From positions 3,759,538 to 3,823,537 of the forward strand of contig CM063254.1 in assembly GCA_032158295.1 (NCBI GenBank): a DNA stretch of 64,000 nucleotides. The letters run 5' to 3'. The DNA comes from Pycnopodia helianthoides. Lineage: Eukaryota > Echinodermata > Asteroidea > Forcipulatida > Asteriidae. Below the pieces are notes generated by a model. It saw only the letters and a list, made by a program, of their open reading frames with translations. It searched no databases and was not told the origin of the DNA. The position numbers and the translations under genes were made by a program. This document shows, piece by piece, positions 25,190 through 36,092 of this stretch; positions within the stretch are counted from its first letter, which is position 1; every line of letters starts with the position of its first letter.

Positions 25190-27003
25190 GGCAAACCCGG
25201 AGTACGGATAACCTGATCCGAGAGTCTGGAGTTAAAGCGAACGTGACCTGGAAGTCTGGAATGACCGTGACAATGACGTGTAAGACAAGTTTACCGAGAC
25301 ACGATCTGGATATCAGATAGCTAAACCACGACCTGGAAGTCTGCTGCATTTTTATACCGAGACACATGACCTGAAGGTCTGATGATACTTAGACCACAAA
25401 CCGGAACTCTGGAATACGTAGGCCACGATCTAGACTCTCTAAAAAAATACGGAGCCAATGACCTGGAAGGAAGTCTGCTGCAATACAGAGACCCATAACC
25501 TGAAAGTCTGATGATTTATAGGCCACGAGCTTGAAATCTTGAATACCGAGAACACAGTCTAGAAGTCTACAGTACAGAGACCTTGACCTGGAAGTCTGGA
25601 ATATACTAAGACCACAAGCCGGAAGTCTGGAATACCTAGACCATGATCTATACTTTAACATAATATGGAGACCATGACCTGGAAAGGGCCGGAGGTCTGG
25701 AATGCCTAGACCACGATCCGGAACACTGAAACACCAATACCATGATCTAGATGGCTGATACGGAGACCATGACCTGGAAGTCTGGATTACTCAGACCACG
25801 AACTAGTGTGAAATACGGAGACCATGACCTGGAAGTCTGGATTACTCAGACCACGAACTAGAAGTGTGAAATACGGAGACCAAGACCTGGAAGTCTGATA
25901 CGGAGACCATATGACCTGGAAGTCTGATACGGAGACCATGACCCGGAAGTCTGGAATACTCAGACCACGAACTATAAGTGTGAAATACGGAGACCAAGAT
26001 CTAGAAGTCTGATACGGAGACCATGACCCGGAAGTCTGGAATACTCAGACCATGATCTATACTTTAACATAATATGGAGACCATGACCTGGAAAGGGCCG
26101 GAGGTCTGGAATGCCTAGACCACGATCCGGAACACTGAAACACCAATACCATGATCTAGATGGCTGATACGGAGACCATGACCTGGAAGTCTGGATTACT
26201 CAGACCACGAACTAGTGTGAAATACGGAGACCATGACCTGGAAGTCTGGATTACTCAGACCACGAACTAGAAGTGTGAAATACGGAAACCAAGACCTGAA
26301 AGTCTGATACGGAGACCATATGACCTGGAAGTCTGATACGGAGACCATGACCCGGAAGTCTGGAATACTCAGACCACGAACTAGAAGTGTGAAATACGGA
26401 GACCAAGATCTAGAAGTCTGATACGGAGACCATGACCCGGAAGTCTGGAATACTCAGACCACGATCTAGAAGTCTGATACGGAGACCAAGACCCGGAAGT
26501 CTGGAATACTCAGACCACGAACTAGTGTGAAATACTCAGACCACGAACTAGAAGTGTGAAATACGGAGACCAAGATCTAGAAGTCTGATACGGAGACCAT
26601 GACCGGAAGTCTGGAATACTCAGACCACGACCAGTGTGAAATACTCAGACCACGAATAGTGTGGAATACTCAGACCAAGATCTAGACGTCTGATACGGAG
26701 ACCATGACCCGGAAGTCTGGAATACTCAGACCACGAACTAGTGTGGAATACTCAGACCACGATCTAGAAGTCCGATACGGAGACCATGATCCGGAAGTCT
26801 GGAATACTCAGACCACGAACTAGAAGTGTGAAATACCGAGACCAAGATCTAGAAGTCTGATACGGAGACCATGATCCGGAAGTCTGGATAAAGAAACCAT
26901 ACATGGAAATATAGGGGGGAAATGAGCACAAGACCTGGAAGTCGGGAATAACGAGACCAAAGACAATCAAGTGTGAAACACTGAAAACCAAGACCTAGAA
27001 ATC
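25190..27003. repeat. Large minisatellite, 1.8 kb, with a 409-bp higher-order duplication
   Basis: Dozens of variants of short units such as GACCATGACCTGGAAGTCTG, GAATACTCAGACCACGAACT and GATACGGAGACCAAGATCTA alternate with a basic spacing of about 25-45 bp. A larger block starting CCATGATCTATACTTTAACA at 25641 recurs at 26050, an offset of 409 bp. Outer units (25190-25640) are more diverged than central ones. Frames such as 25389-25661 and 26764-26991 (minus) are repeat shadows. Confidence 0.95.
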
Positions 27004-27093
27004 CACAGACTCTAAGAAAGCTACCGTGACACCTTGTAAGATACTGGTGTTACATTTTTTGTTTTTTAAAGATTATGCTTAGATTGTGCTTCT

Positions 27094-27477
27094 TTAAAGG
27101 AACATTACAGAATTGGTAATTGTAAAATATACTTTTGATCACAGATTTACATAAAACTTACACGGTCTAATGATGATGATAGTAGAAAACATCCCTTGAA
27201 ATATTTCTGTCTGAAATGCCATATTTGATGAGAAATGAATAAACTAATTTTCCGATTGGAGTTTATCGCTCAGTGAGCGTTTCATTCATATGTTGAACCT
27301 ATATGATTTCATGCAAATGTGTAATCGGTTTTTCACTATTTTCTCGTGACCCAGATGGCCGATCGATCTCAAACTTCTACAGGTTTGTCAGTTTATGTAT
27401 ATGGTGGGTTACATAAAGTGCTTACACTTCCAGCAACTGTTTTGTTAGCAAAAACCAATTCTGTAATGTTCCTTTAA
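27094..27477 (-). mobile_element. TTAA-bounded MITE, family A (copy 5)
   Basis: Complete reverse copy, TTAAAGGAACATTACAGAAT to TGTAATGTTCCTTTAA. Confidence 0.96.
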
Positions 27478-28768
27478 GAGTATCCCAAAAGGACACAATG
27501 TTTGCTCTTAATAAAACACTAGTAAGGAAATTTGATTCCCGGTAATGACAATTTCTTGATGAACTGCGATTTGATGAAATATAAACATTACTAATGTTTG
27601 CACACATAAACCTACATAGGAAGCTGACCGAAGGACATGAATACTGCGCACAAAGCAATTAGGTTAAGCTAACTTCTTGCTCGAGGCCTGTCAATCACAA
27701 TTGGCTGTGTTGAACCGGTCGGTCGCCTTGAGGCAACTGGCTACAAATCCCATAGCAAGTAACAATTATTGCCTCTCAAATTTCCTTACCTGGCCGACTT
27801 TTCCCGCGCTGAAAATACATTGTAATTTTCTTTAAACTTGGCATCAGGCATCTGACTTTAAAGGAACACGTTGCCTCCGGGTTGGGCGCTGTTGGGAGCT
27901 TTTGGGCTTATAACAAGCGTTTGATGTATAATGAGCACGGTCGGAAAGATGTTTAAAAAGTAGAATATAATGATCCACAAAACCGTCGTGCCTTAGAAAT
28001 GCTTCGCTTTTGATAACTTTCGCGAAACAAAACGCTCCGCCATTTATGGGAGTCCCATAAATGGCGGGAAAATTCTATTAGTCTTATTTCCAGTCGCAGC
28101 TGTTGAACTACGACTGAGCAATTATTTTATTAAAAATGTTACGATTACCGTCTGTTTATTGTATTCCAATAAATATCCAGTTAATAAATGAAGAAAAAAG
28201 AAAGAAAAAACATACGTTAAATAATTAAGTAGCAAGTCCCCACGTGTCGGCCCTGTCCGGGCGTCCAGGGACGTACCAGCAGCAGCAAAACCCCGCGGCC
28301 ATACCACCCATAGACCTCCCCCTGCATGCAGTACAGTAGACGACGCGAAGACAGGGTTCTCGTACAATGAATGATTTTAGCGGGGCCAACCTAGTAACAC
28401 CGATGCTTTGTGTGGTGTAAGAAGGTCTGGTACCCGTTACTGTTATTGCATCGACGATCGTATAGATAGGTCGCATTATAACACACCTCTTGTTAGTTCT
28501 GTATTCTGGTTGGCTGAAACACGGTCACGTGGGGTGAACTATTATAGGCTAGTGCATGAGATTTGCACAACAATGAACTAGACATCGCACGCGCGTAGTT
28601 TGCGGGAAATAGTTCCCGAAGCGGGCAATAGTCTTTCAATTTTTGACTGGTTACAGCGCCCTCAAGAGGTTACCAGGCTCATCTTAAAAAGAAAAAAGGC
28701 GGCGTCTGGATCGGATTACGGTAGTTTCTTTTCTTATTTCATATTTTGGACCGAGTTGTGTTATAAAA

Positions 28769-28954
28769 CACATATGGACTGCCATGATTCGGTCACTAGA
28801 GCTCGTCTATCCCCCCTCGGGCATGTGAGTGACCAGAAGAGGGACCTATTTCCCGAGGCCGAAGGCCGAGGGAAATAGGTCCCTCTTCTGGTAACTCACA
28901 GTCCCTCGGGGGAATAGACGTGCTCTAGTGACCTCATTGCCAGTCCATATGTGT
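28769..28954. mobile_element. Foldback element with CCCGAGGCC centre
   Basis: CACATATGGACTG at the left is mirrored by CAGTCCATATGTG at the right. Inside, GAGCTCGTCTATCCCCCCTC mirrors GAGGGGGAATAGACGTGCTC, and the centre CCTATTTCCCGAGGCCGAAGG mirrors GGGAAATAGG. The stem is about 85-90 bp per arm with few mismatches. Confidence 0.92.
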
Positions 28955-28972
28955 ATAGTATGAAGTAAATCG

Positions 28973-29165
28973 GCCATCTTTACGGGCAGTTTAGAACAAA
29001 CAGTCGTGCGTTTCGTGTGAGAACGGCGTGCAACACGCGCGCATTTCACGAAACTCACTGCACGATTGGTCAGTGAACAACGCGGGTGCGTTAATAAGTT
29101 GAGCGTTTGACGCACCTGCAAGCCAAAATGCAATTTGCCCGTAAAGGTGGCGTCTACTGGAAACT
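28973..29165 (-). repeat. Dispersed repeat shared with 5583-5785
   Basis: Reverse-orientation copy; the minus-strand frame 28846-29133 owes its similarity to the plus frame at 5608 to this repeat. Confidence 0.88.
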
Positions 29166-29663
29166 ATCTATTGACGGCTTGAAAAACGTATACATTTCGC
29201 GGGACATGTCTCGGGGGTCAGAGGTCAATGTTTTTTTTTTAATTACCATTCACTAATTATAACACATTAAAGGTGTTTTATTGCAAGAACAACTCTTAAA
29301 AGTATAAGGAACACCTACAAACAGTAAAATTTCATGAGATTTGAAGGCAACGCGTTCCTTTAAAAAGCGGCGTGTAGCCACGCCCCTAAAATGTGAACAG
29401 AAGCAGCCGCAATGCTGAGGGATTATGTCTGACCTTGGGGAAGAGTGCCTTTGCGGCTTCGGGTGATTAGAAGACGGTAATCTCACTTTGGGCTTGCCAA
29501 CAATGTTAGTGTCAAGTCATCAAAAATTCCCCAACACAGGGCCACAGGGCTACTAGTAAAAGATAGACAATACAAACTTTCTAAAGAATTTCAGAGATTC
29601 CAAGTACACAATGAAGACCAACAAAGGGAAGGGGGTTACACATGCCCGGATGCGATTTTTTTT

Positions 29664-29760
29664 TCTGCAGCACACGTTGGCTACGGAGTCAACAGTTAAG
29701 GGATAGGCTGTTCTTCCCTATCCCTTAACTGTTGACTCCGTAGCCAGCGTGTGCTGCAGA
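29664..29760. repeat. Near-perfect hairpin, 44-bp stem, 9-nt loop
   Basis: Left arm 29664-29707 (from TCTGCAGCACACG to AAGGGATAGG) pairs with right arm 29717-29760. One position differs (ACGTTGG versus the mirrored ACGCTGG), which would be a G-U pair in one transcript orientation. Loop CTGTTCTTC. It may be a very young foldback or the core of a small-RNA precursor; there is no evidence for transcription. Confidence 0.9.
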
Positions 29761-31330
29761 ACATAAATTTGCTGCCCGGATCGAGCATTAAATGACATTG
29801 AAACATCAAATGACATTAAGACAGGAAGGGAAATAGTCAGGTCACTTTTTGAAGAATTTATACTTCTAACCATAATTAGAATGGTGAACAGAGTGGAATG
29901 AGACAAAAATGCGGTGAGCTAAATGTTTGAAAGGGGCGACATAACAAGTGCGGGAGTAACCCCTAGGAATAACACAAATGCAGGGAGGTTCCACTACTTG
30001 TCCCCAGTGAGCAAAAAAGTTTGATTGGCACGGGGGGAGGGTGTGTTGGAACAGATGACTCCAGTTTATCTGAGAGTTAGATTTGGGTAGGTCTGCGTCT
30101 GTATGTCTGCACAATTTTGTGCACGAAGTACGATTGAAAATATTTTTTTCAGCCCCTCAAAAACAACTACACCACACTGGAACCCGATACCACCCTTACA
30201 TCATGTGCACTTGTCTAGTCTACACCGCATTCTATTGACACTCTGCGGGGCGGGACGTCCTCATCGACATGGGGGAGACGAGGGCCCCTAATGCTGGATA
30301 GGGAGGAGTGAAGGGCGGCGATCAGGTCCCAACGAGATCATGCAGAGATAGCCTGCACCTTCGCATCGCATCGTATCTTTTAAACCGGAACTCTTTGGGC
30401 ATTTACAAAGTTTGAAAAGTTCGGGGAACGGTCTAGAAGAGATGACAATGTATATTAGCAAACTTTACAACAACAAATTTGAATTTGCTTTGATAATTTT
30501 TTTGTCATCTGCTTTTTAAAAAGAAACTTGTTTCATTACTATTACGATTAATAGCCTACATTTGTTAACAATACAATTTATTTTGAAAACACTTTTTTGT
30601 TCAGAAATGTTGGAGACCAATTTTCGCTTGCATTATTATTATTATTATTTATTATGTACAATTAGAAGTGCCTATGAGTGATCTTTTATGGGAACGAGTA
30701 CGAGTTTTCTGTGAGTACGAGTATGTGAAAGTGTAATTCTTGAGTAAAAGTCAATCACTAATTTCTGTGAGAAATGATTACAGACAAAACCAATCGAGTC
30801 CAGTTTTAAAAGAAAGTACGAGTGCAAACCTGTAAATATTTATTTATTACTATTTGTTAATATGATCACTGTGCGGCAGCATTAACCCGGAACCCCAACT
30901 GCTGTTGTGCTCACTGTACCAAGTCACACAAAGAAGAAGAAAAAGAAGAAAAAAGGCCTAGTCACTTTACTTCAAACAAACTATTCATTCAATCATTGTT
31001 TTATGATTTAAATTTTTTTTTATTCACAAAAGTAACAGACTACGTAATCCATAGCTTTTTTACTTGCATTGCCAAACACTTCATTGAAAAAATAAAATAA
31101 AATAATATAGAATAAAACAAAAGAAAACAAACTGAAATAAAATAAAGTAAAGTAAAATAAAATATAGTAAAGTAAAATAAAATAAAGTAATTAAAAAATA
31201 ATTTAAAAATGACCAGGTTCTGGTTTCCCCTATGGGTGGTAAACCTGCTTAACTGACATTGATTTAAACTAACATTGGTCATAAATTATTATCCACTTTA
31301 TCAAATGAGTGTAAAAAGTGTTCATGCGTC
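29761..31330. other. Intergenic, nothing supported
   Basis: Includes an (ATT)n patch at 30636-30655 and an AAATAA-rich tract at 31085-31205. No splice-supported exon. Confidence 0.45.
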
Positions 31331-31350
31331 GACAGGTGTTGTCAGCGTGA

Positions 31351-31548
31351 CGTAGTGTTGTGCATCCACGAGTGACTTCAAAGCCAAGAACCGTTCGGCG
31401 TTTCTCTGCACAAAACTCGTACCAGCGTCGGCCTTTTACTCGGATGTCAAAATGCGAACAATACGCAGAACTTATCAAGCAGGCATACCAGTATTACCAC
31501 AGATCGTCACCGTTATCACGAAGAGCCCACTCACGTCCAAACGCTTGA
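31351..31548 (+). CDS. Possible small exon or gene fragment, unrecognised
   Basis: Open frame to TGA at 31546-31548, bounded upstream by TGA at 31348. The peptide is basic and Tyr/Arg/Gln-rich (VTSKPRTVRRFSAQNSYQRR, SKCEQYAELIKQAYQYYHR) in an otherwise AT-rich region, so it stands out. A TAG acceptor-like site at 31353-31355 lacks a good pyrimidine tract, and there is no ATG before codon 32 of the GTG-initiated frame. Chance remains likely; it would be convergent with the minus-strand gene at 32655-36092. Confidence 0.2.
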   Translation, partial: RSVVHPRVTSKPRTVRRFSAQNSYQRRPFTRMSKCEQYAELIKQAYQYYHRSSPLSRRAHSRPNA

Positions 31549-32111
31549 TTGAGATTTACATTCAACACACATGTTCTTGGCTTAAAACTGCAAATCTTCA
31601 AAAAGCCACGGTTTTTGAAGTTTAAGACCGCCCATATGATTCTGTGGACGTTTAACCTCTCCATTGACTAACTGATTTGCTTTACATTATGTTGGCTATA
31701 ATTGCTTTAGTAATTAGTCAAAGATACGTGTCTTTTGTGAAACCTAAAAAGTGAGATGACCTTATCAATAACCCAACTGAGTAACGTATTTTTTACATAG
31801 GAAAGGGGCGCGCGTTTCACGTACACACTGACATTAGTGGCTCTTCGTGAAAACCCGAAAAGACCTATATTTACGTTCCTCTGTTGCATGCAATGTACTA
31901 CACGCATCTTCGGGGGCCTGTGTCTCTTCGTAAAAACGCAAAATATAGTTGTTAAGATAAAGGCCACTTTCTGTATCAGACAATAATTTGTCATTTTAAG
32001 ATAAGATGTGGCTCTTCGTGGAAACGGTGACGAGATGATGTTACCAAATAATATACGACTATTCCCTGACTGCCGATTGATCGTTGGAGCATCGACTCTC
32101 TGTCCAACATT

Positions 32112-32503
32112 TTAAAGGAACATTACAGAATTGGTAAGAAAAAAACTTGTCAAATATCTTTTGATCACAGATTTACACAAAACTTACACGGTCTAATGAT
32201 GATGATAGTAGAAAACATCCCTTGAAATATTTTTGTCTGAAATGCCATATTTGATGAGAAATGAATAATATAATTTTTCGATTGGAGTTTATCGCTCAGT
32301 GAGCGTTTTATTCATTTGTTGGATCTATATGATTTCATGCAAATGTGTAATCGGTTTTTCACTATTTTCTCGTGACCCAGATGGCCGATCGATCTCAAAC
32401 TTCTACAGGTTTGTCAGTTTATGTGTATGGTGGATTACATAAAGTGCTTACACTGCAGAAAAATGTTTTGTTAGCAAAAACCAATTCTGTAATGTTCCTT
32501 TAA
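32112..32503 (-). mobile_element. TTAA-bounded MITE, family A (copy 6)
   Basis: Complete reverse copy. It lies about 150 bp downstream of the stop of the unrecognised minus-strand gene and offers AATAAA on the minus strand (TTTATT near 32307), so it could supply that gene's polyadenylation signal. Confidence 0.95.
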
Positions 32504-32654
32504 ATACCCGACCTCGTTCTTTTGTGCAGACGCGATTCTACGCACCACGCCTAAAAGTGTATTGGCCTATTTTTTTCCTTCGTCAACCTTAATTGGCATT
32601 TTGTGTTTTGACGAGTATTTCGAGAAGGCTTTTCAATTAAAAGGGGTTCGGCGA

Positions 32655-32713
32655 TCAATCTTTACTTAATAGTATTGGAACATTTAGTGTCCATTTCCTA
32701 ATAGAATCAGGGC
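32655..32713 (-). CDS. Unrecognised gene, exon 3 (C-terminal, residues 143-161)
   Basis: The acceptor reads CCCTCATTTGCAATTTAG on the minus strand (AG at 32714-32715). The exon supplies the two bases that complete Arg143, then 18 residues including RPDSIRKWTLNVPILLSKD, and stops at TGA 32655-32657. It was chosen because it is the first downstream acceptor that satisfies the phase left open by exon 2. The short exon and moderate pyrimidine tract make it the weakest of the three. No AATAAA lies between the stop and the downstream MITE. Confidence 0.45.
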
Positions 32714-33147
32714 CTAAATTGCAAATGAGGGAATAAAATTGCTACGACAAACACAAAAAATAAGGTAATATAATTTCTTTCGGCAGCTATAGAGTCGGCT
32801 CACATATTTTTGGCGCCTACCGTGAACGGTCTAGGCTAGTTTGATCACTGTTTCCCCTTTTTCGTCATTTTTTATTTTTAAACGACATTACTCTGATGGT
32901 TACAAAAATAATTGGCCAGAGTACAGACAGACGTTAATGGTCACAACTGTCGTTAAAACGAATTTCCCTCAAAAACAAAGTTTGCAGCCGTAGCAGTGCT
33001 AATGCTGACATCAATATAGAAGTATGTTTACAACAGTGTACAAATATTGACTATAGACTTCATTACTACTTTCAGACGCCGAGATATCAGCGACTCTCGA
33101 GGGGAAAATAGAACTATAAATATTTACGGCAATAAGCAAAGACTCAC

Positions 33148-33374
33148 GTAAATACTCCAGTGGGTATTTGAACGCTATAATCCTAGTTTTGACGGGATAA
33201 ACAGTCTTAGGATTGTAGTTTCTCAAATCCCAAACGGGTGCACTGCATCGTGCTTCGGAGCGTTTCTTATCCGTTGAAACCGGGGGTTCAACAGAAGGGA
33301 CCCCGATGGTTTGACAGGCGAACGAGGACGGAGTTCTCGGTTCGATTTTGTGTACAAAACCCTTGGGGTCGTCC
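33148..33374 (-). CDS. Unrecognised gene, exon 2 (residues 67-143)
   Basis: Strong splice sites: acceptor ATATTTTTTAATTAG before GGACGACCCC, donor TATTTAC|GTGAGTC at 33147. The 227-bp exon is open in one frame only when entered with one base completing a codon, and it leaves one base for the next. The peptide is Pro/Thr/Tyr-rich and basic, with IEPRTPSSFAC, GVPSVEPPVSTDKK, VWDLRNYNPKTVYPV and AFKYPLEYL. It has no membrane segment, signal peptide or family I can name. The proline- and aromatic-rich, structure-poor style is similar to small axonemal microtubule-binding proteins, which is only an impression. Confidence 0.6.
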
Positions 33375-33600
33375 CTAATTAAAAAATATATTAAACAAAC
33401 CAATTCAAATCCAAACAATGGGAAAACAAACAAGTACTCGAATTACCAGGTCGACAAACATTGCGTGGGTGTAAACGAAGTCTTCTGTTGACATAAGTCG
33501 GACATCGCTAATTAAACAATAAATTTAAAAAATAAAACAAATAAAGTAAAAGTAAAAAAAGAAAAGAACAAAACATGGGGTCCACAACCATGTGTGCACA

Positions 33601-33634
33601 CGCATTGATCTACATTATAATGTAGATCAATGCG
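33601..33634. repeat. Perfect 34-bp palindrome
   Basis: CGCATTGATCTACATTA followed by its exact inverse TAATGTAGATCAATGCG, with no spacer. It lies inside intron 1 of the unrecognised minus-strand gene, beside a repeat whose CGTGCAAGCGCGTACGC and CTCAGCCAATGA blocks recur inside the foldback at 59961-60122. Confidence 0.95.
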
Positions 33635-34587
33635 CACACGTATGTTACCTCCACTGTATAGACCCCTTGCATAGGCCGCCATCGCCGAGGTCAAACAATG
33701 AAAACGTGCAAGCGCGTACGCACCACGCACAACTCTCAGCCAATGATAGGTCTCCCTTTGACCTCAGTGAGGGCGCTGTTTGGGCTTGTGACGTCATATG
33801 CAAAGGGTATATTACCTCTCAAAATATACAGATTACGGAAAGATTTACGCCACCCCATTATTTACAGTTCGTACAAGAGTACACCATAAAGACTGGTACC
33901 CCACATGGTCTCCGATACGTACCCCATTGCCTCATTCAACCAATTCCTTAAATATATTCTTCAATTTATACAGATCTGGATGTAAACACACCAGTATATT
34001 CATACAAATATATTCACCATATTCACCAATCTGAACAGTTTTCTTACATGGGCCAATTTTTCCTACAAAAAACAAAAAAAGTTTTCCACATACCGTCAGC
34101 ATGTGTAATGACAGGCCTACTCATGTTGGTTATAAAACTCATATTGGGTCTAAATTTACATCAATCTGCCTGACAGAAAATCAAGTCCACAGCATATAAA
34201 AATTATATCAGAATATGACATACAACTTATTACAAACAAACCACATAAATGCACAGATGTCCGTCTGACCCAATAACGGCACAAAAGCCCCTAGGCAGTA
34301 AATCGTGCAAGGAGAGCAAACCATAACGGAAATAGTTCACTGTGCTATTATTGCCTTGGCAATTCTTTGAAATGCATGTAGTTTTTGCAATTATTATACG
34401 GCATTTAAGTTTTTTTAAAGGACGGTCTATATGGATTTGTAAGCAGCTGCTCGTATCTCACGTTCTTTCTCACAAAAATAACAAAGAAACAAACAGCCAA
34501 ACCTTCCCCAAACACACACAAAACATAAAACACGTAATCAAATGTTAATTCTGTCAGTAGTTTTAAGTCTAATCGAAAGATCCATTT

Positions 34588-35480
34588 TATACAGATGCCT
34601 AAAATATGGTAGTTCTATGGTTCCTAGGAGATACGGCTTTTAGCGGAAAAGCTGCACGGTTCCTAGCAGATGTAGCTTTTAGTTGATATAAGAGTTCTAT
34701 GGTTCCTAGCAGATGTGGATTAGTCGATATGTTCTATGGTTTCCTAGTAGATCGGGTTTTAGTGGAAGGTATAGCTCTACGGTTCCTAGCAAATGTGGTT
34801 TTAGTGGATATGACATTTCTATGGTTTCTATCAGATGCGGTCTTAGCGATATGAAGTAATTATGGTTCCTACAAATGTGGTTTTTGAGAGATTATGAGAG
34901 TTCTATGGTTCCTAGTAGATGCTGGTTCTTAGTGGATAGAGTAATTATGGTTCCTACAAATGTGGTTTTGAGAAGATATTAGAGTTCTTTGGTTCCTAGT
35001 AGATGTGGGTCTTAGTGGATAGGAGTAAGTTAATGGTTCCTAACAAATGTGGTTTTGAGAAGATATTAGAGTTCTTTGGTTCCTAGTAGATGTGGGTCTT
35101 AGTGGATAGGAAATAATTTATGGTTCCTAACAAATGTGGTTTTGAGAAGATATTAGAGTTCTTTGGTTCCTAGTAGATGTGGGTCTTAGTGGATAGGAGT
35201 AATTATGGTTCCTATCAAATGTGGTTTTGAGAAGATATTAGAGTTCTTTGGTTCCTAGTAGATGTGGTTCTTAGTGGATAGGAGTAGTAGTTTAATGGTT
35301 CCTAGCAGATGTGGTTTCAGTGGATATAAGTAGTAGTTCTATTGTTGTAGCAGATGTGGTTCTTAGTGGATAGCAGAGTTCTTTACTATGGTTCCTTGAA
35401 GATGTGGCTCTTAGCGGAGAGTTTAGTACTAGTTCGGTTCCTAACAGATACGAGTAGCAGTTCTGTGATTCCAGGCATGT
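34588..35480. repeat. Tandem array, GGTTCCTAGYAGATGTGG units
   Basis: Units built on TATGGTTCCTAGTAGATGTGGTTCTTAGTGGATA-like sequence repeat every 40-55 bp. A higher-order unit with GATATTAGAGTTCTTTGGTT recurs four times around 34976-35255 at spacings of 80-95 bp. The whole array lies in intron 1 of the unrecognised gene (33375-35892). Confidence 0.9.
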
Positions 35481-35689
35481 CGTTTAATCATCAATTATCG
35501 TATCATAATTGAATACCTTAAATATAAATCCACTGTAAAGTTTGTTATGTTTATCGGGGTGTGGTTTCAATTTCATCTTCCTGCTAATTTAAAGCCAGGG
35601 CTGACATGATTAGTTTACTCTTCAAAACACAACAAAGGACGTTCAGAAATGTCCTGAATCAAATATAAATTCAGTCAAAAGCAAACCAA

Positions 35690-35815
35690 CGAAACCCCCC
35701 CCCCAAAAAAAAATAAATAAATAATAAATAATAAAAAATAAAATAAATAAATAAAATAAAATAAAATAAAAATAAATAAAACAAAAATAAAACAAATTTT
35801 AAAAAAATGGACGGG
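35690..35815. repeat. A-rich simple sequence (AAATAA)
   Basis: A C run followed by A-rich tract with AAATA and AAATAA units; low complexity, immediately after exon 1 of the unrecognised gene in the intron direction. Confidence 0.85.
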
Positions 35816-35892
35816 AAAACAAAGTCGCAGTGGGCTGCAAAATATAAATATTTAAAGCTGCTATTTGATTTTAAATGAAATAATAACTTTAC

Positions 35893-36092
35893 ACGCATGG
35901 CTTCGATGAGTGTACATAAGTTAGATGGTCGTTGTAGTTTTGTACGTTTGCGTTGAGAGGTTTAATATTCTCCACTCGCCTCACTCCGTAGGAATCTTTT
36001 TTACTTTTATCCACACAGCGGCTACTATTAGCCAAACAAATGAACCAGGGTCTATGTCCTTGCTCTATGGCCCGACCAGTGCCTCCCGCCAT
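35893..36092 (-). CDS. Unrecognised gene, exon 1 (start, residues 1-67)
   Basis: The ATG at 36090-36092 (TTCGATGG context) opens MAGGTGRAIEQGHRPWFICL; the exon continues through NSSRCVDKSKKDSYGVRR and ENIKPLNANVQNYNDHLTYV to KPC. A GTAAAG donor after TGCGT leaves two bases (GT), which the first G of exon 2 turns into a Val codon, so phases agree. Without splicing the frame would end one codon later at TAA, so a single-exon reading is the alternative. Together the three exons total 486 bp and encode 161 aa. The upstream neighbour on the same strand is PACRGL, whose likely 3' end is about 1.2 kb away. Confidence 0.5.

Larger units (their letters stand above)
27858..29363. mobile_element. Composite terminal-inverted-repeat region, about 1.5 kb
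   Basis: Left edge TTAAAGGAACACGTTGCC and right edge GGCAACGCGTTCCTTTAA are inverted and TTAA-bounded. Inside are a palindromic CCATTTATGGGAGTCCCATAAATGG (28041-28065), a block with several open frames (28225-28476), a foldback (28769-28954) and a repeat shared with 5583-5785. I read it as one element later invaded by others, but the two edges could also belong to different insertions. Confidence 0.6.

Noticed and set aside
25389..26991. Open frames rich in SRSWS-like repeats
   Set aside because: Shadows of the large minisatellite.
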